From an uncultured Bacteroidota bacterium (GTDB lineage: Bacteria > Bacteroidota > Bacteroidia > AKYH767-A > 2013-40CM-41-45), in NCBI GenBank assembly GCA_937871435.1, contig CALMQM010000070.1:1-36911 (forward strand): a stretch of DNA of 36,911 nucleotides, written 5' to 3'. Shown here piece by piece: positions 16,117 through 24,729 of this stretch. Position numbers and translations under genes: made by a program. Each line of letters starts with the position of its first letter. Positions within the stretch are counted from its first letter, which is position 1. The notes under the pieces were generated by a model. That model did not search any database. It worked only from the letters and a program-made list of their open reading frames with translations, and was not told the origin of the DNA.

Positions 16117-19100
16117 ATGAGCATGAAACGAAAATTACAAACGAAAATCCTGGTAATTTTTGCGTTGTTGGCAGGCCTCCTTTCGGCCGAAACTTCTCAA
16201 GCCAGTCATACGATGGGTGCCGACCTGACGTATGAATGTCTGGGTGGAAATACCTATAAGATCACCCTTTCATTTTACCGTGACTGTATTGGAATTGCAG
16301 CACCGGCAAATCCATTTGTAACTATCAATTCATCCACATGCGGTCAAAGTCTTGGTGTTACCTGTTATCCCCGCGCCGGAACCGGACAGGAAGTAACTCC
16401 TGCCTGCTCCACTTCTGTTACTACATGTAATGGAGGATCGTTCACAGGTATTCAGGAATGGGTGTACGATGGAATTGTAACACTTCCTGCACAATGTGCC
16501 GATTGGACTTTCAGCTATTCATTGTGTTGCCGAAATGCAGCCATTACTACAATCACAACTCCGGGTTCAAGTACATTCTATATATATGCAACCCTGAACA
16601 ACCTGATTACTCCTTGTAACAGTTCACCTACTTTTTCCAACAAGCCTGTACCATTTATTTGTCGTGGTCAGCAGTATTGTTTCAACCATGGTGCATATGA
16701 TACAGACGGTGACTCCCTGGTATATCAGTTGATAACTCCAAAACAGACTGCAGCAACTACAGTCAATTATATTGCTCCTTACAATGCGAGCAATCCTTTG
16801 AACTCGCTTCCGGCTACAAGCTTTAATTCTGCAACCGGTGATATTTGCATGACACCACAAGCACTGGAAGTCACTGTCATGGCAGTGAACGTTCTGGAAT
16901 ACAGAAATGGTGTGCTTATCGGTAGTGTAGAACGTGACTTGCAGATTACAGTAATGAATTGCATGAACACTCTGCCAACACTTACCGGTATTAATGGTAC
17001 GAATAATTTCTCCATCACTGTTTGTGCAAATCAGCAAACCTGCTTCAACATCTTCTCCAATGATGTGGATGCAGGACAACAACTGACAGTAACCTGGGAC
17101 AATGGTATTCCCGGAGGAACATTTACAACTGATACCGCTTTACATCCTACAGGAACATTTTGCTGGACTCCAACTTCCGCTGACATTGGAAACTCCTACT
17201 CTTTTACAGTAAGAGTTGCCGACGATGCCTGTCCTTATGTCGGAAGTCAGATCTATTCCTACACAGTCAATGTCATGGGACTGAATGTTAGTGCCGGTCC
17301 TGATCAGCAAATTGCATGTAGCGACTTAGCAACACTCAATGCAAATGCTTCTGGTGGTAGTGGTACCTATACTTATCATTGGAATAATGGTTCTACTATG
17401 CAAGCAATAACAGTAGGTGCCGGCACCTGGTGGGTGACTGCCAGTGATGGTACATGTACTGCAACTGATACAGTAGTGGTAACAATGCCATATATCCCGA
17501 CTGCTGCTTTTAATTACTCTCCGACTTCATGTGTCAATAACCCGATACATTTTACAGATCAGTCCACTACTCCCGGAGGAATCATCTGGTCATGGCATTG
17601 GGATTTTGGTGATGGAAGTATTTCTACAATCCAAAATCCAATCCATCAGTATCCGAATCCGGGAACATATGATGTTTCTTTAATCATTGAAAATACTCTC
17701 GGTTGTCAGGATACAATCGTTCAGCAAATCGTTATCAGTCCTCCTCCTGTTGCGGAATTTGCGTCGGCCAACTCTTGTGTAAACACAACAGTTGCATTTA
17801 CCGATCAGACAAATCCTCCGGTTACTACATGGAATTGGGATTTTGGTGATGGTAACACATCTACAATTCAAAATCCAAGTAATGTGTATGATACAGCAGG
17901 TACATATACTGTAACGTTAATTTCAGGTGATGCTTCAGGTTGTATCGATACGGTACAGCACCAGATCACCATTTATCCATTGCCGGTTGCCAATGCCGGA
18001 GCAAATCAGACTATTTGTAGTGGATCTTCTACTACTCTGAATGCAAGCGGTGGCGGTACTTATAGCTGGCAGCCCGGAGGAAGCAGCGGCTCCTCAGTTG
18101 TTGTTTCCCCGGGTGGATCCACTTCATATGTAGTTACAGTAACTGATGCAAACGGTTGTATTGCACGTGATACGGTAAATGTAAATGTGAACCCACTTCC
18201 GACTGTTTCAGCAGGTGCCGACAGATTTCTGTGTGCAGGTGGTACTGTAAACCTTACTGCAAGTGGTGCATTGAATTATACATGGATGCCGGGTGGATAT
18301 ACAACTCAAACGATTACTGTTGACCCTGCAACCAGTACAACCTTTACTGTTATTGGTACAGATGGAAACGGATGTACATTCTCCGATATGGTAGATGTAA
18401 ATGTTGGCCAATTGCCTGTTGTAAACATTGGTCCGGATGTGGATATCTGTGCAGGTGCAAGTACAACACTCAATGCTTCAGGTGGTGTTACATACACATG
18501 GAGCCCTACCGGTGGTGCGAATTCCGGTATCACTGTAACTCCATCCGCTTCTACAAATTATACAGTGGTCGCATCCGATGCGGTAGGATGTACAGCCTCT
18601 GCAACAGTGAATGTAAATGTGCATGATCCTCTCCCTGTAAATCTGCAATCAATATTCCTTTGTGCAGGATCTGTTGCCACACTGGATGCCGGACCGGGAG
18701 GAACATCATACCAGTGGTTGCCAAATGGTGAAACCACACAAGTCATCAACATTACCACCGGTGGCGCATATTCTGTACAAGTGACAGATGCATACGGTTG
18801 CAGTACCACTGCATCATGCAATGTCAATACCGGTTCATCGATCACTATCAATCTTGGAAATGTGTCCTTCTGCCAGGGAGACAGCGCAGTTCTTGATGCC
18901 GGTTATTCCGGTATGAATTATAGTTGGACAAATGGCGCGACAACACAAACCATTGTTGTGAATACTGCCGGAACTTATGGTGTGACTGTTACTGACACTT
19001 CCGGTTGCAGTGGAGCAATCACTGTAACAGCTCAGGTAAATCTTCTCCCGGTTGTAAACTTCAGCGCATCGTCTGTTTGTATTGGCGCCTCTACCCAGTT

Positions 19101-22100
19101 TACAGACGCTTCTTCAGTTGCCGGTGGATCCATCGCTTCATGGAATTGGGATTTTGGTGACACAACAACTTCAAATCAACAAAATCCATCTCATACGTAT
19201 ACCAATCCGGGTACTTATACTGCCACACTTACTACAGTAAGTGCGGCGGGCTGTTCCGGTTCAGCTACACAAACGGTAACAGTTAATCCGCTTCCTGTTG
19301 CTGATTTCAGTGCAAGCAATGCCTGTACAAATACAGCCATTGCATTCAATGATCTTTCTTCCGTGAGCACAGGAAATATCACCGGATTCAACTGGAATTT
19401 CGGAGATGGTTCAACAGCATCTACACAAAATCCTTCGCATGCCTATTCAACTGCCGGTAACTACACTGTGTCGTTACAGGTAACAACAGCCGGAGGTTGC
19501 AGCAGCAGCATTACACATCCTGTAACGATACACCCGTCTCCGGTTGCTGCCTTCACTACAACTCCTGTATGTCTTGGAAGTCCTACAACATTTCTGAATA
19601 ACTCATCTATAAGCACCGGATCAATTGCATCACACTTCTGGGACTTTAGTGATACATATACATCTACTCAATCCGCTCCTTCTCATACATTCGCAGGAGC
19701 CGGAACCTATCAGGTTAATTTAATTGTGACTTCCGGAAATGGATGTTCTGATACAGTGACTCAGGCTGTAACTATTAATCCGTTGCCTGTTGCAAATGCT
19801 GGTACTGACCAATCTTTGTGTAGCGGTAACTCAGCCACTCTTACTGCAAGTGGTGGTACATCCTATGTATGGGCTCCGGGTGGTCAAACCGGTGCAGGCA
19901 TTACTGTTTCACCTTCAACCAACTCAACTTACACTGTTACTGTAACAGATGCGAACGGTTGTACTGCAAGCGATCAGGTAAATGTGCTTGTGAACAGCTT
20001 GCCGGTTGTAATTGCCGGTCCGGATAAAAATATTTGTATTGGTGCAAATACTACACTTACTGCAGGCACTACTGCAACTTGTGTTTGGAATCCCGGCAAT
20101 TTCACAGGTCTCTCCTATTCAGTCAACCCGACATCTACTACTTCATATATAGTGACAGGCACTGACATCAATGGTTGTATTAATCGCGATACGGTAACTG
20201 TCACTGTGAATCCTTTGCCTTCAGTTTCTGCAGGTCCGGATCAAAGCATTTGTATTGGTTCTACGATTTCATTTACAGCAACAGGAGCAAGTACCTATCA
20301 ATGGAATCCGATTGGAAATACCGGTGCCAGCGTATTGATTACTCCATCTGCTAATTCTACATATACTGTCATTGGAACGGATGCAAATGGTTGTGTGAAC
20401 AGTGATATCGTTTCTGTAACTGTAAATCCAATTCCGGTTGTAAATCTGTATCCGGCATTTTTGTGCCCGGGATTCAGCACAACATTGGATGCGGGAAATA
20501 CCGGTTCAACATTCTCATGGTCAACAGGAGAATTTACTCAGGCTATTACAGTGACTGATTCAGGAAATTACACTGTTGTAGTCACAAGTCCGAACGGTTG
20601 TTCTGCTCTGGGTTCCACCCAGGTGACAGTAGGTGGTGGTTTAAACGCCGTTCCTTCTACCACTGCGGTTTGTGCCGGACAATCAGCTACCCTGAATGCA
20701 GGAAATCCTGGCTGTACCTATTCATGGTCAACGGGAGACTCAACTCAAACTATCACAACCAATACTGCAGGAACATATTATGTGACAATTACAGATCCGA
20801 ACGGTTGCAGCGGTTCTGTTGTACACAACGTAGTCGTCAATCCATTACCGGTTCCCGCATTTACTGCTACCCTCAATTGTTTAGGTACCGGTACAACATT
20901 CACCAACCAAAGTACAATCAGTTCCGGTTCAATAGCTTCATATAACTGGAGCTTTGGAGACTCATATTCTGCTGCTACAGCGAATGCGAGTCATACCTAT
21001 GCGTCAGATGGATCTTATACAACAACCCTGAATCTAACTTCGAATGCGGGCTGTACAGCAAGTGTCGCTCAATCAGTACAGGTGTATCCTTTACCGGTTG
21101 CTTCATTCAGTGCAAACACTGTGTGTCGACTAAACCCAACAACATTCACAAATACAAGTTCAATTTCTTCAGGATCTATTACTAACTGGTCATGGAATTT
21201 TGGTGACAATGGAACTTCAAGCGTGCAGTCACCTACACATACCTATGTGATCACAAATTCTTACACAACCACTTTGATTGTAACATCTGATCATGGTTGT
21301 CAGGATACAGTTTCGAACAGTGTTTCTATCAATGGTATTCCTCACGCCGCCTTTACGGTTCCTGATGTTTGCGCCCAATCGACTACACAATTTTCAAATG
21401 CCAGTACCACAAATACCGCGACCATGGCCGGGTATCAATGGAATTTTGGTGATGGAAATGTGTCAACAGCTAACAATCCAAGTTATAGTTATGTTGCAGA
21501 AGGTACATTCACAGTACAATTGATCGCAACAACAACCGCAGGATGTACGGATACTGCAACCGGAACTGTCACTATACATCCATTACCGGAAGCTGATTTC
21601 AGTGTAACTCCTGCCTGTGCAAACAGTCCGGTTGGAATACTGAACTCCAGTTCTGTTGTCAGTGGATCAATAGCAAATAATTACTGGGTATTCGGAGACA
21701 ACTCTACTTCAAGTCAGAATGCTCCTTCACATGCGTATGCAAATGATGGTAACTTCACCATTACACTGATCAGTACAACTGACTTCGGTTGTCGTGATAC
21801 AGTGCAACGCACAGTGGATGTATATCCTTTACCGGTTGCTAATTTCGTTGCACAACCTGTTTGTCAGGGTGCCGAAGTTGAATTCCTCGATGGTTCTACA
21901 ATTTCATCCGGTAGCGTAGTAAGTTGGACATGGGATTTTGCAGACCAGACAGCTTCTACTCTGGAAGAACCTGTACACATTTATTCCAACTCAGGAACAT
22001 ACCCGGTACAGCTTACTGTTACATCGAACAATGGATGTACAAGTGTTTCTTCTAATAATGTAAATATCTTTCCGAATCCGGTGGCGAGTTATTCTACAAA

Positions 22101-23835
22101 TAACGTTTGTTTTGGAAGTGCCAACCAGTTCGTAAATCAATCTACAGTTAGTGGCGGTATTGCATATACAAGTTCATGGGATTTCAGTGACGGTATAACT
22201 TCGACACTGGATAATCCATCTCATAGCTTCCAGAATCCGGGTAACTACAACGTTAACCTTGTAATCACAACAGCCAACGGTTGTACAGATCAGGTAACTC
22301 AAAGTCTGGCTGTTTACATCGGACCTACACCTTATTGGACAGCAAACGATGTATGTATTGGTTTGCCTACTCAGTTTACTGATCAGACTATATCTCAGGA
22401 CGGAGCAATCGCTGCATGGAACTGGACATTTGGTGACGGCGGAGTTTCTACAGAACGCAACCCAAGTCACCAGTACACAAATGCCGGAAATTATACCGTC
22501 TCATTGACTACTACTACAACTTACGGATGTTATGATGACATGCAGGGTGATGTGGAAATTTTCAGATCCATTGCCCCTTCCATTCAAAGCAGCAATGCTT
22601 GTGAAGGAGCTCCTGTTCAGTTTGTCAACAATACTTTAAACACAACCGGCGGAACAGTTAATTACCTCTGGGATCTTGGAAACGGAGTGAGTTCATCCGA
22701 TTCACTCTTCAATTATGTATTCACTACGCCAGGAGTGTATGATGTAACATTGGTAGCTACCACTGATCATGGATGTTCATCCACAGACTTACGTCGTGTG
22801 ACGATCTATGAAAAACCTGCGGTTGATTTCAGCGGAATGGATGTTTGCCAGGGAACTGCAACTGCATTCCATAATCAAAGTACCATCAATAACGGAACGA
22901 TTAGCAGTTATGCGTGGAATTTCGGAGATGCTCAGGCAAGTACCCAGGCTAATCCTTCACACACATACTCAACTCCGGGTCAATATCAGGTATTTCTCTC
23001 TGCTGTATCTAATCAGGGATGTACAAACATTGATTCAACTACGGTGCGGGTAAATCCGAATCCGGCTGTAACTTTTGCCGGAGGATTCCAGGGATGCGCT
23101 CCTTTGGGAGCAATCTTCCACGATAATTCTGTAGTCACTTCAGGAAGTATCGACGGATGGCTTTGGAATTTCGGTGATGGAAATGTTTCAACAGATCAGC
23201 ATCCTACACATTATTATCAGGATGGCGGACAATACAATGTAACACTTACTGTTGTTTCGGATCAGGGTTGTCAGGCCTCTTATACACAAGCGAATGCCAT
23301 TCGTGTGTATGGCCGTCCATTGGCTGATTTCACAATTGATCAGGTGGTTGTAGACAATTTAAATCCGACCGTTCAATTTACCAATTTGTCACAAGGATTT
23401 ACTTCTTATCAATGGCAATTTGGTGATGGTAGTTTCACAAGCTCTACATTGAATCCAATTCATACATTCCAGGATACAGGTTCTTATTCAGCATTGCTGA
23501 TTACTGTAAACTCATATGGATGCCGTGATACAGTACAAAAGACAATTGAAGTTCGTCCGCATTCAACCTTGTTTGTTCCGAACTGCTTCACTCCGAATGG
23601 AGATGGTAAAAATGACGACTTCCGTCCGTACTACACACAAATGAAAGATATTCAAGTGTGGATCTTTGACAGATGGGGATTGTTGCTCACCAGTTGGGAA
23701 GGCCTCAATGGATCATGGGACGGATATTACCAGGGTAAAAAATGTCAGTCTGACACCTATGTATACAAAATCAAAGGATGGGGAGTAGACGGTAAATACT
23801 CCGAATGGGTCGGACACGTGAGTATCGTGTATTAA
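16117..23835 (+). CDS. Giant secreted PKD/Ig-repeat protein with T9SS type B (gliding-associated) sorting domain
   Basis: 2572 residues; a second ATG lies at residue 3. A signal peptide (to about 29, before SHTMGADL) is followed by an N-terminal domain (about 30-285, cysteine-rich, with ITLSFYRDC) and a cadherin-like segment (to about 390). Repeats fill the rest: one Ig-like, two PKD, five Ig-like (622-976), three PKD (977-1222), five Ig-like (1223-1576), eleven PKD (1577-2481). PKD repeats are 81-85 residues and centre on WNWDFGDG or a variant, ending in N-P-S-H-x-Y. Ig-like repeats are about 70 residues with TDxNGC. Nearly every repeat has one cysteine near residue 10 and a GC near residue 70 (60 in Ig-like), probably a disulfide. 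The final 90 residues are the gliding-motility-associated domain (VPNCFTPNGDGKND, WDGYYQG). It is probably exported by T9SS and anchored as a surface adhesin. No catalytic domain is seen. Confidence 0.93.
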   Translation: MSMKRKLQTKILVIFALLAGLLSAETSQASHTMGADLTYECLGGNTYKITLSFYRDCIGIAAPANPFVTINSSTCGQSLGVTCYPRAGTGQEVTPACSTSVTTCNGGSFTGIQEWVYDGIVTLPAQCADWTFSYSLCCRNAAITTITTPGSSTFYIYATLNNLITPCNSSPTFSNKPVPFICRGQQYCFNHGAYDTDGDSLVYQLITPKQTAATTVNYIAPYNASNPLNSLPATSFNSATGDICMTPQALEVTVMAVNVLEYRNGVLIGSVERDLQITVMNCMNTLPTLTGINGTNNFSITVCANQQTCFNIFSNDVDAGQQLTVTWDNGIPGGTFTTDTALHPTGTFCWTPTSADIGNSYSFTVRVADDACPYVGSQIYSYTVNVMGLNVSAGPDQQIACSDLATLNANASGGSGTYTYHWNNGSTMQAITVGAGTWWVTASDGTCTATDTVVVTMPYIPTAAFNYSPTSCVNNPIHFTDQSTTPGGIIWSWHWDFGDGSISTIQNPIHQYPNPGTYDVSLIIENTLGCQDTIVQQIVISPPPVAEFASANSCVNTTVAFTDQTNPPVTTWNWDFGDGNTSTIQNPSNVYDTAGTYTVTLISGDASGCIDTVQHQITIYPLPVANAGANQTICSGSSTTLNASGGGTYSWQPGGSSGSSVVVSPGGSTSYVVTVTDANGCIARDTVNVNVNPLPTVSAGADRFLCAGGTVNLTASGALNYTWMPGGYTTQTITVDPATSTTFTVIGTDGNGCTFSDMVDVNVGQLPVVNIGPDVDICAGASTTLNASGGVTYTWSPTGGANSGITVTPSASTNYTVVASDAVGCTASATVNVNVHDPLPVNLQSIFLCAGSVATLDAGPGGTSYQWLPNGETTQVINITTGGAYSVQVTDAYGCSTTASCNVNTGSSITINLGNVSFCQGDSAVLDAGYSGMNYSWTNGATTQTIVVNTAGTYGVTVTDTSGCSGAITVTAQVNLLPVVNFSASSVCIGASTQFTDASSVAGGSIASWNWDFGDTTTSNQQNPSHTYTNPGTYTATLTTVSAAGCSGSATQTVTVNPLPVADFSASNACTNTAIAFNDLSSVSTGNITGFNWNFGDGSTASTQNPSHAYSTAGNYTVSLQVTTAGGCSSSITHPVTIHPSPVAAFTTTPVCLGSPTTFLNNSSISTGSIASHFWDFSDTYTSTQSAPSHTFAGAGTYQVNLIVTSGNGCSDTVTQAVTINPLPVANAGTDQSLCSGNSATLTASGGTSYVWAPGGQTGAGITVSPSTNSTYTVTVTDANGCTASDQVNVLVNSLPVVIAGPDKNICIGANTTLTAGTTATCVWNPGNFTGLSYSVNPTSTTSYIVTGTDINGCINRDTVTVTVNPLPSVSAGPDQSICIGSTISFTATGASTYQWNPIGNTGASVLITPSANSTYTVIGTDANGCVNSDIVSVTVNPIPVVNLYPAFLCPGFSTTLDAGNTGSTFSWSTGEFTQAITVTDSGNYTVVVTSPNGCSALGSTQVTVGGGLNAVPSTTAVCAGQSATLNAGNPGCTYSWSTGDSTQTITTNTAGTYYVTITDPNGCSGSVVHNVVVNPLPVPAFTATLNCLGTGTTFTNQSTISSGSIASYNWSFGDSYSAATANASHTYASDGSYTTTLNLTSNAGCTASVAQSVQVYPLPVASFSANTVCRLNPTTFTNTSSISSGSITNWSWNFGDNGTSSVQSPTHTYVITNSYTTTLIVTSDHGCQDTVSNSVSINGIPHAAFTVPDVCAQSTTQFSNASTTNTATMAGYQWNFGDGNVSTANNPSYSYVAEGTFTVQLIATTTAGCTDTATGTVTIHPLPEADFSVTPACANSPVGILNSSSVVSGSIANNYWVFGDNSTSSQNAPSHAYANDGNFTITLISTTDFGCRDTVQRTVDVYPLPVANFVAQPVCQGAEVEFLDGSTISSGSVVSWTWDFADQTASTLEEPVHIYSNSGTYPVQLTVTSNNGCTSVSSNNVNIFPNPVASYSTNNVCFGSANQFVNQSTVSGGIAYTSSWDFSDGITSTLDNPSHSFQNPGNYNVNLVITTANGCTDQVTQSLAVYIGPTPYWTANDVCIGLPTQFTDQTISQDGAIAAWNWTFGDGGVSTERNPSHQYTNAGNYTVSLTTTTTYGCYDDMQGDVEIFRSIAPSIQSSNACEGAPVQFVNNTLNTTGGTVNYLWDLGNGVSSSDSLFNYVFTTPGVYDVTLVATTDHGCSSTDLRRVTIYEKPAVDFSGMDVCQGTATAFHNQSTINNGTISSYAWNFGDAQASTQANPSHTYSTPGQYQVFLSAVSNQGCTNIDSTTVRVNPNPAVTFAGGFQGCAPLGAIFHDNSVVTSGSIDGWLWNFGDGNVSTDQHPTHYYQDGGQYNVTLTVVSDQGCQASYTQANAIRVYGRPLADFTIDQVVVDNLNPTVQFTNLSQGFTSYQWQFGDGSFTSSTLNPIHTFQDTGSYSALLITVNSYGCRDTVQKTIEVRPHSTLFVPNCFTPNGDGKNDDFRPYYTQMKDIQVWIFDRWGLLLTSWEGLNGSWDGYYQGKKCQSDTYVYKIKGWGVDGKYSEWVGHVSIVY
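17980..19044 (+). repeat. Five-domain Ig block, copy 1 (inside the giant gene)
   Basis: Residues 622-976. Five Ig-like repeats in order: three long ones opening LPVANAG, LPTVSAG and LPVVNIG, then two short ones with FLCAGSVATLDAG and FCQGDSAVLDAG. The same order and length pattern recurs in copy 2. Confidence 0.8.
19783..20844 (+). repeat. Five-domain Ig block, copy 2 (inside the giant gene)
   Basis: Residues 1223-1576, 354 residues against 355 in copy 1. Repeats open LPVANAG, LPVVIAG and LPSVSAG, then two short ones with FLCPGFSTTLDAG and VCAGQSATLNAG. The position-by-position match of domain type suggests a block duplication with its flanking PKD repeats. Confidence 0.8.
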
Positions 23836-23867
23836 AGACAGTGCGTTTGGTTTTTCATGGTGTGTTT

Positions 23868-23908
23868 GAAAGGCCTCCGGCATCGCAACCGGGGGTCCTT
23901 TCTTTTTC
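23868..23908 (+). terminator. Terminator of the giant adhesin gene
   Basis: GAAAGGCCTCCGG and CCGGGGGTCCTTTC form a near-perfect 13-base stem with one wobble and one bulge, around CATCGCAA. A TTTCTTTTTC tract follows. It starts 33 bases after the stop codon. Confidence 0.8.
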
Positions 23909-23928
23909 ACCCCACGCCGGTAACTTTT

Positions 23929-24117
23929 TTATTTGTACTGCCATCCCGGAGGATATACTGTACGTGTAAATTTTCTTGTCCTTACGACTGATCTGAGATA
24001 GGCAAATTTGTGTGGTGTACCGAATATACTCCGGAGTCTTTTGAAGTCTTCAAATAAATTTTGTTGCTGATCATCTTTAGGTAAAAATTCCTGTGTATAA
24101 AACTCGTTTTGTCCCAT
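23929..24117 (-). CDS. Possible small hypothetical protein
   Basis: 62 residues from the ATG at 24117; a TTG start at 24138 would add seven. The product is basic and rich in Phe/Tyr, ending RTVYPPGWQYK. Its codons look like those of the neighbouring genes, which is the only positive sign. There is no recognised family, no promoter and no partner gene, and it lies beyond a minus-strand terminator. It may be a remnant or chance. Confidence 0.22.
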   Translation of the reverse strand: MGQNEFYTQEFLPKDDQQQNLFEDFKRLRSIFGTPHKFAYLRSVVRTRKFTRTVYPPGWQYK

Positions 24118-24279
24118 AATTCTGTTTTGATGAATCAATAATAGTCCACCTTGTCCCGGAATTCAATTTTATTTGGTTTTCTGTAAAGTTGATAAGGTGA
24201 GTGGATTCTTCTTCTGGGTGAATTGTAAGTTCTGTTGAAACCCGAATAAAATAAAAATTATCTGCCCTAATTAAAGCCC

Positions 24280-24303
24280 AAAACCCTCCCGCGAACGGAA
24301 GGG
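24280..24303 (-). terminator. Minus-strand terminator with UUCG tetraloop
   Basis: Read on the minus strand, CCCTTCCG-TTCG-CGGGAGGG forms an 8-base stem (one G-U pair) closed by a UUCG loop, followed by TTTT. On the plus strand the same stem has a C-A mismatch and no T run, so the minus orientation is favoured. No minus-strand gene ends here. The nearest structure upstream on that strand is the nested hairpin at 24357-24415. Confidence 0.6.
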
Positions 24304-24356
24304 CTTTGAACATATTCACCTAAACAAAACTAACAATTCAACAAAGGCAGGTATGG

Positions 24357-24415
24357 GGTAACGGCTGACGAAAAGACAAGTTGGAAACACGAGGACTTGT
24401 GCACCAGCCGTTACC
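24357..24415. other. 59-base nested inverted repeat, possible structured RNA
   Basis: Outer arms GGTAACGGCTG and CAGCCGTTACC (11 bases, perfect) enclose inner arms ACAAGT and ACTTGT (6 bases, perfect). The internal loops are asymmetric (8 and 4 bases), with a 13-base end loop. The GC-rich outer arms stand out in an AT-rich gap. The ends do not match the attC consensus. On the minus strand the UUCG terminator follows 53 bases later, so a short non-coding transcript is possible. Confidence 0.45.
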
Positions 24416-24729
24416 AAAAAATCCCGGGCAATTTGAGGGATGAGGGATCACTTTATACCCGAAACTTTCCTGCATTATTCAGAGCAGTGAAAATCATTTT
24501 AACTGCATCAATGAACGTAATTCAGGGGTAAAAATACCGAGATGGTCCTTTTCAAAAACCTGTTTTTTTGTCAATTATCCCTTTTCAGAGGTCAATGATA
24601 CTTTTTGAATGGTGAATATTCTGGGCATTCAGTATCCCAAAGGAATTTCCTATTTTTCAGCCAAAATTCAACGCATTTATTCTGTTTAACCAATCCAATT
24701 AGCTCTTCCAAACAAAGACAAATCACACG

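Larger units (their letters stand above)
23836..24729. other. 894-base gap after the giant gene
   Basis: No gene is securely supported. In order it holds a plus-strand terminator (23868-23908), a possible short minus-strand ORF (23929-24117), a minus-strand terminator with a UUCG loop (24280-24303), a nested inverted repeat (24357-24415) and two GAGGGAT heptamers in tandem (24435-24448). The rest, up to the prolyl oligopeptidase start, is AT-rich with nothing recognised. Confidence 0.6.

Noticed and set aside
16624-22470. Several minus-strand and out-of-phase ORFs inside the giant gene
   Set aside because: They are shadow frames produced by the repetitive Thr/Ser/Cys-rich coding sequence; none has a start context or family match.
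24077-24319. 80-codon minus-strand ORF in the gap after the giant gene
   Set aside because: It runs across the UUCG terminator hairpin, has no recognisable motif and no promoter.
24357-24415. Reading the nested hairpin as an integron attC site
   Set aside because: The ends are GGTAACG and CGTTACC, which do not fit RYYYAAC and GTTRRRY. No integrase or cassette array is near.
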